In this document: piece by piece, positions 45,723 to 55,143 of the stretch
How the letters are laid out: each line of letters opens with the position of its first letter
How positions within the stretch are numbered: the stretch's first letter is position 1
Assembly: GCF_900111825.1 (NCBI RefSeq)
Contig: NZ_FOJM01000018.1
Span: 73,780-137,779 of the forward strand
Source: Pedobacter suwonensis
Lineage (GTDB): Bacteria > Bacteroidota > Bacteroidia > Sphingobacteriales > Sphingobacteriaceae
Reading direction: 5' to 3'
DNA: 64,000 bases
Notes under the pieces: model-generated
What the model was told of the DNA's origin: nothing
Seen by the model: the letters and a program-made list of their open reading frames with translations, nothing else
The model's database searches: none
Made by a program: the position numbers and the translations under genes

Positions 45723-46613
45723 ATGAAGGCTACTTTAAAAAAGACTACTCCAAACCCGGAGCATTCTTTTAATATTCACAAGGATATTGGACATGCAATA
45801 TTAAGCGCCTGGCATTATCATCCTGAGTGCGAATTACTAGTGGTTAAAAGAAGCTATGGCACCTGCCTGATTGGCGACTACGTGGGTCCTTTTAAAAGTG
45901 GCGACGTATTTTTATTCGGCTCAAACCTGCCACATACTTTCCGGTGCGAACAGGAATACATCGAAAACGATACCGAAAAGGTTGGAGAAACCATCGTGGT
46001 TCTTTTTCAGAACAATACCTGGGGCGATAAATTTTTGAATCTTCCTGAAATCAGTCCGATTGTTAAACTGTTAAATACCAGCAAGCTGGGTTTGCGTTTA
46101 AAAGGGGTAACTAAACGAAAAGTTGGTAAAATAGCGGAAGAAATGCTTAACGAATCGCCAGCCCGTAAATTGATCAGTTTGTTATCTGCTTTAGAAATCA
46201 TAGCGGCTACGAAAGAATATGAAATTATATCGTCAAACGGATTTAACCTGGAAGTAAACAGCATCGACCAGAGCCGCATTAATACCATTTTCGAATACAC
46301 TTTTAATAACTACCACCAAAAAGTGGCATTAGAAGAGGTAGCTGCCCTGATTAATATGGGAAAACACTCTTTTTGCAGGTACTTTAAATCCAAGACCAAA
46401 AAAACATATATCCAGTTTTTAATGGAAGTGAGAATTGGAAATGCCTGCAGACTGCTGGTAGAAGAGGAATTTAACATGACCGAGGTGGGTTATGCCTGTG
46501 GTTACAACAATATCTCCCACTTTTATCATCAGTTTAAAGCACTAACGAAAAAAAATCCGATGGATTACCGGTCCAATTATCTTAAAACGGAAGAGAAGAA
46601 ATTTGCCGAGTAG
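45723..46613 (+). CDS. AraC family transcriptional regulator
   Basis: This 296-residue protein has an N-terminal cupin-like ligand domain (AWHYHPECELLVVKRSYGTCLIG, GDVFLFGSNLPH). A C-terminal double HTH follows (ALEEVAALINMGKHSFCRYFKSKTKKT and TEVGYACGYNNISHFYHQFKALTKKNP). It probably responds to a sugar or aldonate and controls the divergent SusCD genes or the downstream aldonate operon, whose first gene starts 945 bp further on. Confidence 0.92.
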   Translation: MKATLKKTTPNPEHSFNIHKDIGHAILSAWHYHPECELLVVKRSYGTCLIGDYVGPFKSGDVFLFGSNLPHTFRCEQEYIENDTEKVGETIVVLFQNNTWGDKFLNLPEISPIVKLLNTSKLGLRLKGVTKRKVGKIAEEMLNESPARKLISLLSALEIIAATKEYEIISSNGFNLEVNSIDQSRINTIFEYTFNNYHQKVALEEVAALINMGKHSFCRYFKSKTKKTYIQFLMEVRIGNACRLLVEEEFNMTEVGYACGYNNISHFYHQFKALTKKNPMDYRSNYLKTEEKKFAE

Positions 46614-46724
46614 CTTCAGTTAGATTTTAATATTCATTTAAGCGATTTAAGATTGCCGCCTACGCTTATTGTGTGACACATCTAAATTAATTAGTATTTG
46701 TTTTAGCAAACATTCCTTGGCAAT

Positions 46725-46760
46725 CGTCATGCTGAATTTATTTCAGCATCTTTCCTGCAA
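46725..46760. repeat. REP-like element
   Basis: ATGCTGAA pairs with TTCAGCAT (46729-46736 with 46742-46749), followed by CTTTCCTGCAA. This is the same layout as the element at 15-50, which has ACCCTGAA/TTCAGGGT and CTTTCTTGCAG. Confidence 0.6.
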
Positions 46761-46837
46761 ATAACTAACTTTGATCTTAAAACTATAGTTTGGAGATAAA
46801 TGTTTATTTTTTTTTCCGCTCTATGCCGCGGTGGCAT

Positions 46838-46861
46838 GGTACTTTGGAGCGCCAAAGTACC
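46838..46861. repeat. 10-bp palindromic stem
   Basis: GGTACTTTGG and CCAAAGTACC form a perfect stem with an AGCG loop. It lies in a gene-free stretch and is likely a dispersed palindrome. Confidence 0.55.
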
Positions 46862-47558
46862 CAAAGCGCTCAGTCAATCCAGCAATGGGCCTTTTGCACC
46901 ATCCTATACACATCAAAAAAACAGCGGCACTCTGTTTTGTGTTCAATACTTCTTTAAAACTTTATATTAGCAATTATGAACACAAAACCACTGCGTTTTA
47001 GGTTTGGCAATGCTATTTGCTCCATCTCTGCACCTGTTTTTTTGATTTCTCCGGCCCTTGGGATTGACAGTGTTCTTCGGTTAAAACAATGCATTATTTG
47101 AGGAAGCTGGCAAAACGCCTAAAAACTTAGCCTCGAAAAGATGTGCCGACAAGATAGGCCTGGGATGGAAAGAAGACAGCTTAAGCTTACGCTCGTTTCC
47201 AAACGAGTGTTGAATAATAATGTGTTTCAAACACAAAATGGTAAAATCGCTAACTACTTACGCATTCGTTAAAAGCGGATGCGAGCGTTTAATTGCTGTA
47301 CACCTACACATATCCTCTTTTCCAATACGCAATGTCGAAATTAAGGCCTTAAACTCACGTTAATTAATAACGATCAGATTCACCCAATCAGCTCACGCCA
47401 ACCCGTAACTTTACTATCGCAGCATTTTATTGTATTATATTAACATTATGCTGCAAATGTGTTTTAAAAGCACTTATTTGCTTTAGTATTTACCGCCTGG
47501 ATACGTAAATTAGTTTCAAATCTAATTTACTATCCAACAACTAAACCAAATAATTATT

Positions 47559-48395
47559 ATGAGAATCTATAATACCTCGAGCGGGATTATCATCAACCAC
47601 CATAACCAATATTTCTTAAGCAAAGAAAACAACTGGGACACATTTGTGAACAGGAGCAATCTCTTTAACGCAATAAGTAGCGAGTTACAACAACTTGAGC
47701 CTGACGAAGATTTACAAGCACTCACCCATACTGCTATTTTAACCCCCATCGGTAACCAGGAAGTATGGGCATCTGGCGTAACTTATTTCCGGAGCCGGGA
47801 AGCCAGAATAGAAGAATCAAAAGATGCAAAGGGCGGCGATTTTTATGCCAGGGTATATGATGCAGACCGGCCCGAACTTTTTTTTAAATCACCAGCTTAC
47901 CGTACAGTGGGTACCGGAGAGAATATACGCATCAGGGCAGATTCTAAATGGAATGTGCCTGAACCGGAACTGACCTTGTTTATTTGCTCAGCAGGCACTA
48001 TAGAAGGTTATACCATCGGTAATGATGTATCATCGAGAGATATTGAGGGCGAAAACCCACTTTATCTGCCACAGGCAAAATCATACAATGGCGCTGCCGC
48101 TTTAGGTCCCTGCCTTTTGGTGGCGGAGAAACCCATAGATCCGGATACCCATATCAGCATCGAAATCACCAGAGCTGCTGCTGTTATTTTTAAGGAAGAA
48201 ATCTCCATTAACCAGATGAAACGTAAGCATACCGAATTGGTAGATTACCTGTTTCGGGAACTGGATTTTCATCATGGAACGTATTTGATGACCGGCACAG
48301 GCATTATCCCCGCTGATGATTTCACTTTACAAAGCGGAGATACCGTAAAAATAACCATTGCGGAGATTGGTTCGCTGATCAATGTGGTTGCCTGA
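47559..48395 (+). CDS. FAH-family 2-keto-3-deoxy-aldonate dehydratase-like (XylX/KdaD-type)
   Basis: This 278-residue protein has the fumarylacetoacetate-hydrolase fold. Its sequence (VWASGVTYFRSREARIEES, DADRPELFFKSPAYRTVG, GYTIGNDVSSRDIEGENPLYLPQAK) resembles 2-keto-3-deoxy-xylonate/arabinonate dehydratases (XylX, KdaD) and not fumarylacetoacetase itself. It would turn the product of the next gene into alpha-ketoglutarate semialdehyde. It starts an operon with the IlvD/Edd gene, about 129 bp apart. Confidence 0.85.
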   Translation: MRIYNTSSGIIINHHNQYFLSKENNWDTFVNRSNLFNAISSELQQLEPDEDLQALTHTAILTPIGNQEVWASGVTYFRSREARIEESKDAKGGDFYARVYDADRPELFFKSPAYRTVGTGENIRIRADSKWNVPEPELTLFICSAGTIEGYTIGNDVSSRDIEGENPLYLPQAKSYNGAAALGPCLLVAEKPIDPDTHISIEITRAAAVIFKEEISINQMKRKHTELVDYLFRELDFHHGTYLMTGTGIIPADDFTLQSGDTVKITIAEIGSLINVVA

Positions 48396-48524
48396 TTAAA
48401 TACAGGCAAACAAACAGCGGGTTGCCAGCCATTACCAGCACACATGAAACGATTAATTTAACACGTGTCTGACAGCCAAAATCTAAATAAGAAGATAAAA
48501 TAACGCACATAGTATAATCTGGAT

Positions 48525-50240
48525 ATGAAACCATATAGAAGTTCAACCTGGTTTGGAAAAAAAGATAAAATGGGCCTCATCTACCGCAGCTGGATGAAAA
48601 ACCAGGGCATGCCCGAAGACATGTTTGACGGCAGGCCGGTAATAGGGATCTGTAACACCTGGTCTGAACTGACGCCCTGCAATGCCCACCTTCGCGATAT
48701 TGCAGACAGTGTTCGTCGCGGGGTATTAGAGGCTGGAGGCTTTCCGTTGGAATTCCCGATCATGTCATTAGGTGAAACGCTTTTAAAACCCACTGCCATG
48801 TTGTTCCGTAACCTCGCCAGTATGGATGCCGAAGAATCCATCAGAGGCAACCCTATTGACGGTGTGGTATTATTAACGGGCTGCGACAAAACCACCCCTT
48901 CTACCCTAATGGGCGCCGCAAGTGTAGATTTACCGACCATTGTAGTGCCAGGCGGGCCGATGTTGAACGGAAAATACCATGGCCAGGACATTGGCTCCGG
49001 AACCAGTGTATGGAAGCTGACAGAAGACCTAAAGAGAGGCGAAATTACTTATGATGAATATGCAGAAGTAGAAAGCTGCATGTCGCGTAGCCCGGGCCAT
49101 TGTATGACGATGGGAACCGCTTCCACTATGGCCTGTATGGTAGAAGCCCTGGGCATGAGCCTTACCGGCGGCGCCTCTATCCCTGCGGTTGATTCCCGGC
49201 GCAAGCGGCTTGCCCAGCTATCAGGAAGGCGAATAGTTGAAATGGTTAAAGAAGACTTGAAAATTTCTAAAATCTTAACACGCGACGCTTTTGAAAATGC
49301 TATTAAGGTAAATGCTGCCGTGGGCGGTTCCTCCAACTTTATTATCCACCTCACCGCTATTGCCGGGCGTATGGGCGTAGCACTCAATTTAGATGATTTT
49401 GATGATATTGGCAGCAAAATGCCGCTTCTGGTCAATCTCATGCCCTCGGGTAAATTTTTGATGGAAGATTTTTATTATGCCGGCGGTATACCTGCTGTTT
49501 TAAAACAAATGCAATCTGTATTAAAAATGGATACCCTGACGGTAAGTGGGAAAACGCACGCAGAAAATATTGGTAACGGAGGCATCAATTACAATAAGGA
49601 AGTGATTTATGAATTTGAGCAGCCCATTATTCCCGAAGCTGGAATCACCGTATTAAAAGGTAATTTAGCTATTAATGGAGCTGTGATCAAGCCATCTGCA
49701 GCAACGCCCGCATTAATGCAGCACCGCGGCCGGGCTGTTGTATTTAAAGATATTGAGGATTACCATGCCAGAATAGATGACCCTGACCTGGATATCGACG
49801 AAAACTGTGTGATGGTTTTGCAAACGGTTGGTCCGGTTGGCTATCCGGGTATGCCCGAAGTGGGCAACATGACACTACCCAAAAAATTGCTCGACAGGGG
49901 CATAACCGATATGGTCAGGATCTCTGACGGCAGAATGAGTGGTACTGCTTATGGTACAGTTGTACTGCATGTATCGCCAGAGTCGGCCATTGGTGGCAAT
50001 TTAGCCCTGGTAGAAAACGGAGACATGATAGAACTGGATGTAGCCAACAAACGGATCCATCTTGAAGTGAGTGACGAAGAATTGGCCATCAGGCGAAGTA
50101 ATTGGGTACAGCCTCCTCCCCTTGCCACACGTGGTTATGCCAACTTATACATTAAACATGTGCAACAGGCCGATAAAGGTGCTGATCTGGATTTTTTGGT
50201 AGGCGGGTCAGGATCAACCGTAACCAGAGACTCCCACTAA
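48525..50240 (+). CDS. IlvD/Edd family aldonate dehydratase (L-arabinonate/D-xylonate type)
   Basis: This 571-residue iron-sulfur dehydratase has cysteines at about 52 (TPCNAH), 120 (TGCDKTTP) and 193 (SPGHCMTMG), the usual cluster ligands. The N-terminal RSWMKNQGMP and the middle PIDGVVLLTGCDKTTP resemble pentonate dehydratases more than dihydroxy-acid dehydratase of branched-chain amino acid synthesis. It converts an aldonate to a 2-keto-3-deoxy acid. The neighbours, an FAH-family dehydratase before and a GntP permease after (6-bp gap), fit a pentonate pathway. The exact sugar acid is unknown. Confidence 0.88.
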   Translation: MKPYRSSTWFGKKDKMGLIYRSWMKNQGMPEDMFDGRPVIGICNTWSELTPCNAHLRDIADSVRRGVLEAGGFPLEFPIMSLGETLLKPTAMLFRNLASMDAEESIRGNPIDGVVLLTGCDKTTPSTLMGAASVDLPTIVVPGGPMLNGKYHGQDIGSGTSVWKLTEDLKRGEITYDEYAEVESCMSRSPGHCMTMGTASTMACMVEALGMSLTGGASIPAVDSRRKRLAQLSGRRIVEMVKEDLKISKILTRDAFENAIKVNAAVGGSSNFIIHLTAIAGRMGVALNLDDFDDIGSKMPLLVNLMPSGKFLMEDFYYAGGIPAVLKQMQSVLKMDTLTVSGKTHAENIGNGGINYNKEVIYEFEQPIIPEAGITVLKGNLAINGAVIKPSAATPALMQHRGRAVVFKDIEDYHARIDDPDLDIDENCVMVLQTVGPVGYPGMPEVGNMTLPKKLLDRGITDMVRISDGRMSGTAYGTVVLHVSPESAIGGNLALVENGDMIELDVANKRIHLEVSDEELAIRRSNWVQPPPLATRGYANLYIKHVQQADKGADLDFLVGGSGSTVTRDSH

Positions 50241-50246
50241 AGCAAC

Positions 50247-51560
50247 ATGGACGTACTGATTCTTTTGTGCTGTATCGTAATGCTGGTACTGTTAATTGCC
50301 TGGGCAAAGGTGAATACTTTCCTGGCCTTTTTAATCGTATCGGTAACGGCCGCTTTACTATTGGGTATGCCCGCCACGCATATTCCGCAAACGGTTAATA
50401 AAGGATTGGGCGATACCTTAGGGTCATTGTCCGTCATCATTGTTTTGGGGGCCATGCTTGGCAAACTCGTGGCTTTTAGTGGTGCCGCGCAAAAAATAGC
50501 CACGGTATTAAAAAACACCTTCGGCTATAGATACATCACCTGGGCCATGTCTTTAACGGGTTTTATAGTAGGCATCCCCTTATTTTATAATGTTGGCTTT
50601 GTATTGCTCATACCCATTATTTTTTCAGTAGCCTACAATTATAGGTTACCGCTGGTATACGTGGGTTTACCCATGCTGGCCTCGTTATCTGTAATGCATG
50701 GTTTTTTGCCACCGCATCCATCGCCCATGGCTTTGGTAAGCCAGTTTCATGCAGATTTGGTGAAGACCTTTATTTATGGTTTAATCGTGGCCATACCGGC
50801 TATCATTATTGCAGGCCCTGTTTTTGCAAAAGCATTAATCAAAATGCAGTCTAAGCCAACAGTTACGTTAAAGGCCGATGACTTACCCGATCATGAATTA
50901 CCTGGGATCACCAACAGTATAATTTCTGCATTGCTACCGGTACTGATCATTTTGGGTACCACCCTGATCGCCAGGCTATGTAGCGACCATATCGCTGTGG
51001 TAAATGTTGCCAGGTTTATCGGTGATCCAACCATTGCCATGATATTAACCATTTGTATTGCTACTTACACCCTCGGGATGAGATTAGGCAAAAAGCTAAC
51101 CGACATTATGACCATTTATGTTGAGGCTGCAAAAGATATCGCCATGATCCTCTTCATCATCGGTGGCGCGGGGATTTTGAAACAGGTTTTTGTAGAAACC
51201 GGCGTAAGCAACAGCCTTGCAGCCATTTTGCAAGGGTTAACGCTGCCGCCTTTGTTACTGGCCTGGTTAATTACCGCGGTATTGAGGCTTTGCCTGGGTT
51301 CGGCTACCGTAGCTGGCCTCACCGCTGCCGGCATCGTTTTTCCGCTTATCGGGCCTCATGGTGCCGACCCCAATTTAATGGTACTCGCCGTTGGCTCAGG
51401 CAGCCTGTTTTGTTCTCACGTAAACGACTCCTCTTTTTGGCTCTTCAAAGAGTATTTAGGATTATCAATTAAACAAACATTTTTATCCTGGTCGCTGATG
51501 GAAACGCTGGTTTCTGTGATTGGCATTATTGGGATATTGGTATTGGATCAGGTAATTTAG
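50247..51560 (+). CDS. GntP family aldonate:H+ symporter
   Basis: This 437-residue permease has the same signatures as the copy at 5.8 kb (HGFLPPHPSPMALV, CLGSATVAGLTAAGIVFPL, FCSHVNDSSFWLFKEYLGLS). It lies 6 bp after the aldonate dehydratase, so it probably imports the substrate of that enzyme across the inner membrane. It lacks any sign of D-amino-acid partners nearby. Confidence 0.92.
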   Translation: MDVLILLCCIVMLVLLIAWAKVNTFLAFLIVSVTAALLLGMPATHIPQTVNKGLGDTLGSLSVIIVLGAMLGKLVAFSGAAQKIATVLKNTFGYRYITWAMSLTGFIVGIPLFYNVGFVLLIPIIFSVAYNYRLPLVYVGLPMLASLSVMHGFLPPHPSPMALVSQFHADLVKTFIYGLIVAIPAIIIAGPVFAKALIKMQSKPTVTLKADDLPDHELPGITNSIISALLPVLIILGTTLIARLCSDHIAVVNVARFIGDPTIAMILTICIATYTLGMRLGKKLTDIMTIYVEAAKDIAMILFIIGGAGILKQVFVETGVSNSLAAILQGLTLPPLLLAWLITAVLRLCLGSATVAGLTAAGIVFPLIGPHGADPNLMVLAVGSGSLFCSHVNDSSFWLFKEYLGLSIKQTFLSWSLMETLVSVIGIIGILVLDQVI

Positions 51561-51914
51561 TTGAAGCACCTAAATTATATGTGATTGGCCTATGTTTACT
51601 TTCCAATTTGTGAGGAGCTTCCTCACAAATTGACTTGGACACATCTTTGCGAACCAGTAAAAATAAACGACCCATTAGAACGTAATTTTTACCAACAACA
51701 AGCCATATTGTTTAAATATGAACTGGTTAAGGTGCTGGAGTGTGGCGACATTTGGTTTTGTATAATGCAACTAGATAATCGCTAGTCCGGTTATGTTCGT
51801 GAGTTCCATTGCTGCCTTTTCGCTAATTGGCATCTCGCTATGGTAACGATCGCGTGAAATTAAACCTTCATAATATGAAAATTAGATTTATAGCAATTTT
51901 AATGAGACTATCTC
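51561..51914. other. Intergenic region with a hairpin
   Basis: Apart from the hairpin at 51604-51632, I see no supported gene here. A 66-codon open frame (51585-51785) overlaps the hairpin and resembles no family. Confidence 0.5.
51604..51632 (+). terminator. Hairpin after the aldonate operon
   Basis: CAATTTGTGAGGA and TCCTCACAAATTG form a perfect 13-bp stem around a GCT loop, 43 bp after the GntP stop codon. No T-run follows, so it may act by stabilising the mRNA end. Confidence 0.55.
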
Positions 51915-54254
51915 TTAGACTTCCTGAATATTTTTAAGGATATCCAACAAGTCTTGCGGAGCAAGGTTTCTAAAATCGGCAATAACTTTTTTAATGATGG
52001 TTAATTTCAATGCTGATTCATCCCCACGCTTAATTTCGTTTAGCTTCGGGAATACTTTGAGATAAATCTCTTCGAGCTTGTGCCCCTGGTGCCGAGTATA
52101 ACTTTCAGGCAGGCTGAGTGTAATACCATTATGGGTTTGGTAAGTGTGAACGCCCTGAATAGTTGCATCCAAATGGGGTTTGATCTGTTCGACCACAGCA
52201 TTGATCATTTGCTGCAGTGCGTCCTGACTAAAGCCATTTACATCATAATATTTTGTGTCAACACTCTGGTAAAGGAAACTTGGTTTTACATATTTGTCCT
52301 TCCATAGCAATATTGCCATCAGTAAGGGGTCTAACAAGAAATTTTCAATACTATATCTATGGTTCATCCCTAAAACTTTAACACCATCGTTTGTTTCCGT
52401 ATTTTCCAAATCCCAATCTATAATTCCCCAAATAAATTTATTTCCACCCTTCCTTAGTAGACCAGTGATTTTAATTACTTGAGCACAGTTAGATTTTGGC
52501 TGGCCGTTTTTGTCTTTTTGAGCATCTCCAGAGGAGATGAAATTTAAGGAAATATCTGGGTTTAGCTGGTCTTTGTAAATACTTTCCAACTCCTCATAGA
52601 AACTGACATCGTTCGGGCTTTCCACAAAAATCTGACGGCGGTTCTCGTAGTTGATGCTGAAGGCAGGTACCCCAGCAGTCAACTCGCTCAGAGCAGCATC
52701 TTTTGAGGCAACTATGAGCCTGGGACTTGGATCTCGACGCATGATGTAAGTACTCTCAGTTGGCGCAAAAGCAACTGTTGAAGGGGAGTGCGTGGAAATG
52801 ATCATATTAATCCCCATTTCTTTGTGAAACAGGTTATAGAGCACATTGAGAAGTCGTTTAGACATAGAAGGATGAAGCGAGGAATCAATCTCGTCCATCA
52901 GGAATAGTCTGGTAATCGCTTTTCGTTGCTTTAGTTTGTAGATCGTGAAAGCTAGAGCCAATAAAGTCCGTTCTCCAGATGATAGTGCTTCTAATGTGGT
53001 CGTATAATTTCCTGTTTTATTGTACAAGGAAACGTCAATACTTTGGGATTGAACATCCTGTCCAAATGTGTAAGAAATTTCCGTCTGTTTAAATTCGTAA
53101 CCATTGCAGTCATATTCATTTAGTACACGATTGAGTGTATCTACAGGGGATTCCCCATGATACTTTAAAAACTCTTCATCGGTTAGGTAATGTACTGCTT
53201 TGTTAAGGTAGTTCTTTTCATAACCTGTATATTCATTTTGCTTTTTTTGGATTTGATACTGTTTTTCTGCCTGCTTGATCTCATATAGGTTTAGGAAGAC
53301 ACTTTCTGCGTTTATGTGAGAAAAAACATCCCCATTTATGCCCCTTATAATATTTAGAATCTGAGGGTCAAGGTTTGCCTCCAAATGTTTTTCCAGACGT
53401 TTATAGAGCTCTGATATTTTGCTTTTAATTGATAAACACCAATCCAAAGAAACCTGAGGATGCTCTCCGTGTAAAGATAACAGCATTTGCAGAAAATTTA
53501 TCAGGTGATCATTGATCAATGGTATACCTTCTGAAAAATATTGTCTCATCAGGTAGTTGTGTTTATTCTCTGCGACAATAAACTGTGAAAAAATATTTTT
53601 TAATTCCTGATCTTTCCAGTTGGAAAGGTTGAGGTTGAACCCGCTTAACCTAAGCATTTGCATAGCATCAACTTCTATTTTGAAATCTCGTATTTCTATA
53701 ATCGTTTTCCTAATATTTTCCAACGAAGAATAGATGCCGATGGATTCGAAAAACTGCGTTTGGTGCGGATTTAGGTTGCTAATAAATTCATTATGGTACT
53801 TACCGTATGTAAGATTTCTCTTTTGTTCATATACCTCAAAATCTTCTTCAGACCAGTTTGATAGCCGTTCAAAATCTGGAATGTTTTGAAAGGAATGTTC
53901 ACCAAGTTGCATATATCCGATAGGCAGAACCAACTGAAAGGAATCGAGAACTTGTGATCGTTGTGTATTCAGCCGTTGACTGAATGTACTGGACTTGTTT
54001 TGAAATGCACTTTGTTTTGACTGGAGTTGCACATCCATACTTGGATCGGCATTATGTATGGTGAAATCATTGTAATTGTAAAATATGATCTCCGAAAGAT
54101 CAATTCCCTTTATATTTACCTGACCGTTGTGAATTGCATTGAGCAGGTGCGTTTTTCCAGAACCGTTTAGCCCGGTGATGACTGCAAAATCGTTGATTTC
54201 AGTCTCCTATAATGATGTGATTGACTTATAAGCACTGTTGAATTTTAATATCAT
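51915..54254 (-). pseudogene. AAA ATPase with C-terminal DUF4435/TOPRIM-like region, interrupted by an in-frame amber codon
   Basis: From the ATG at 54254 (preceded by AGGAG) the frame reads MILKFNSAYKSITSL, then TAG (54207-54209), then ETEINDFAVITGLNGSGKT and onward without break to the stop at 51915. Without the TAG it would encode about 779 residues. The frame after the TAG has a Walker A motif (GLNGSGKT, 54150-54173) and no ATG until 54038. ATP-binding features also include ALSSGERTLLALAF, Walker B FLMDEIDSSLHP and STHSPS. The C-terminal part has VESPNDVSFYEEL, GIIDWDL and YSIENFLLD, like DUF4435/OLD-type TOPRIM nucleases. This layout is that of fused PARIS-like or OLD-like defence ATPases. 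The gene is either a pseudogene, a readthrough gene, or a sequencing error. The shorter 707-residue frame (ending 54038) would lack Walker A and is unlikely to be active. Confidence 0.75.
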
Positions 54255-54717
54255 TTCTCCTATTTCTCGAACTAATTTAAATAAAATTCATACAGACTCA
54301 GCATACCGAATAGAGTAAGTTTGTTTTTACTTCCATAATGTAGATAACAAGTACTTTCAGCAGCCGGACCTAACTACTCTGTCCGTTAGCGTTAAGCATA
54401 GCGTCTCCACGGATATTAAGAAACTTATAAACGCTAATAAAAGCGAGTCATCGACTCTTCTCTATTTGCTAATCTGTAGAGCCCTGTGGAACTTTAAGAC
54501 CAGGTAGGGGCTTGCCATTATAACTAACTTGTTAAAGGCAATAAATCAATTCACATTCTTTGAACCATACCGCTTAAACGAATATTGATAGGAACCTACC
54601 ACAAAAGGCAGTATTTTTGGATAAGCTTAAAGCTAGACAGAAAAATAAAAATGCTGTTAAGATTTGCTGATATTAAAATTGCAGGTGATAGCTTTGTGGG
54701 AAATAAGGCTGTGAGAT
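54255..54717. other. Intergenic region with structured repeat copy A
   Basis: These 463 bases hold repeat copy A (54377-54493). Otherwise nothing is supported. Divergent transcription is expected here, as the ATPase gene starts at 54254 on minus and the membrane protein at 54718 on plus. Confidence 0.55.
54377..54493 (+). repeat. Structured direct repeat, copy A
   Basis: About 117 nt begin CTCTGTCCGTTAGCGTTAAG and end GAGCCCTGTGGAACT, close to 90% identical to 55173-55284. A GAGTC-ATC-GACTC stem lies in its middle, and its outer CTCCACGGAT/ATCTGTAGAG arms pair imperfectly. It lies before the membrane protein gene. Confidence 0.75.
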
Positions 54718-55143
54718 ATGAAATTTAGAAAAACCATTTATTTTTTTGTTATTGCATATGTACTGTGTTTTCTGCAATGTTACCTTAGTATGCACGCCTA
54801 TGCAAAAGAGCTATCCGCAATATGCCTAAATTGTATTTTTTATACGGAAATATTGATGACTAGTTTATTGATTATATTTATATTTCCTGTAGCGTGGTTG
54901 CTCAACATGTTTAAGTTGAGCATCAAAATAAGATATGTCATCAGTTCGATATCTTTTTTTATGCTATCTTATTTGGTCAATATCAGTATCTTCGACTCCA
55001 GGGTAGCTTCATGGAGTTCATATTCACACAAAGATGTTTTAATCAGCGTTTTTTTCCTTGCTTATCCTTATTTATCGGTTTCTGTACTATTGTTTTGGTT
55101 AGCCACCAAAAAGTTAAACTTACTCCAGTTACGTGCCAAATAG
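54718..55143 (+). CDS. Small membrane protein of unknown function
   Basis: This 141-residue protein has about four hydrophobic helices (roughly 7-25, 42-62, 72-92, 108-128) and cysteines near residues 17, 20, 36 and 39. I recognise no family. It is flanked by two copies of a structured direct repeat about 0.8 kb apart and lies between an ATPase/nuclease gene and a VapBC-type pair. This fits an accessory gene, perhaps in a small repeat-bounded cassette. Base composition is AT-rich compared with neighbours. There is no clear operon partner. Confidence 0.7.
   Translation: MKFRKTIYFFVIAYVLCFLQCYLSMHAYAKELSAICLNCIFYTEILMTSLLIIFIFPVAWLLNMFKLSIKIRYVISSISFFMLSYLVNISIFDSRVASWSSYSHKDVLISVFFLAYPYLSVSVLLFWLATKKLNLLQLRAK

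Larger units (their letters stand above)
46614..47558. other. Gene-free region with palindromes
   Basis: These 945 bases lack a convincing open frame on either strand. A REP-like element (46725-46760) and a 10-bp stem (46838-46861) are present. Scattered translated snippets suggest decayed sequence, but none is long enough to name. Confidence 0.55.

Noticed and set aside
51585..51785. 66-codon open frame after the aldonate operon
   Set aside because: It overlaps a perfect 13-bp hairpin, resembles no known family, and has no partner genes. The hairpin explains the region better.
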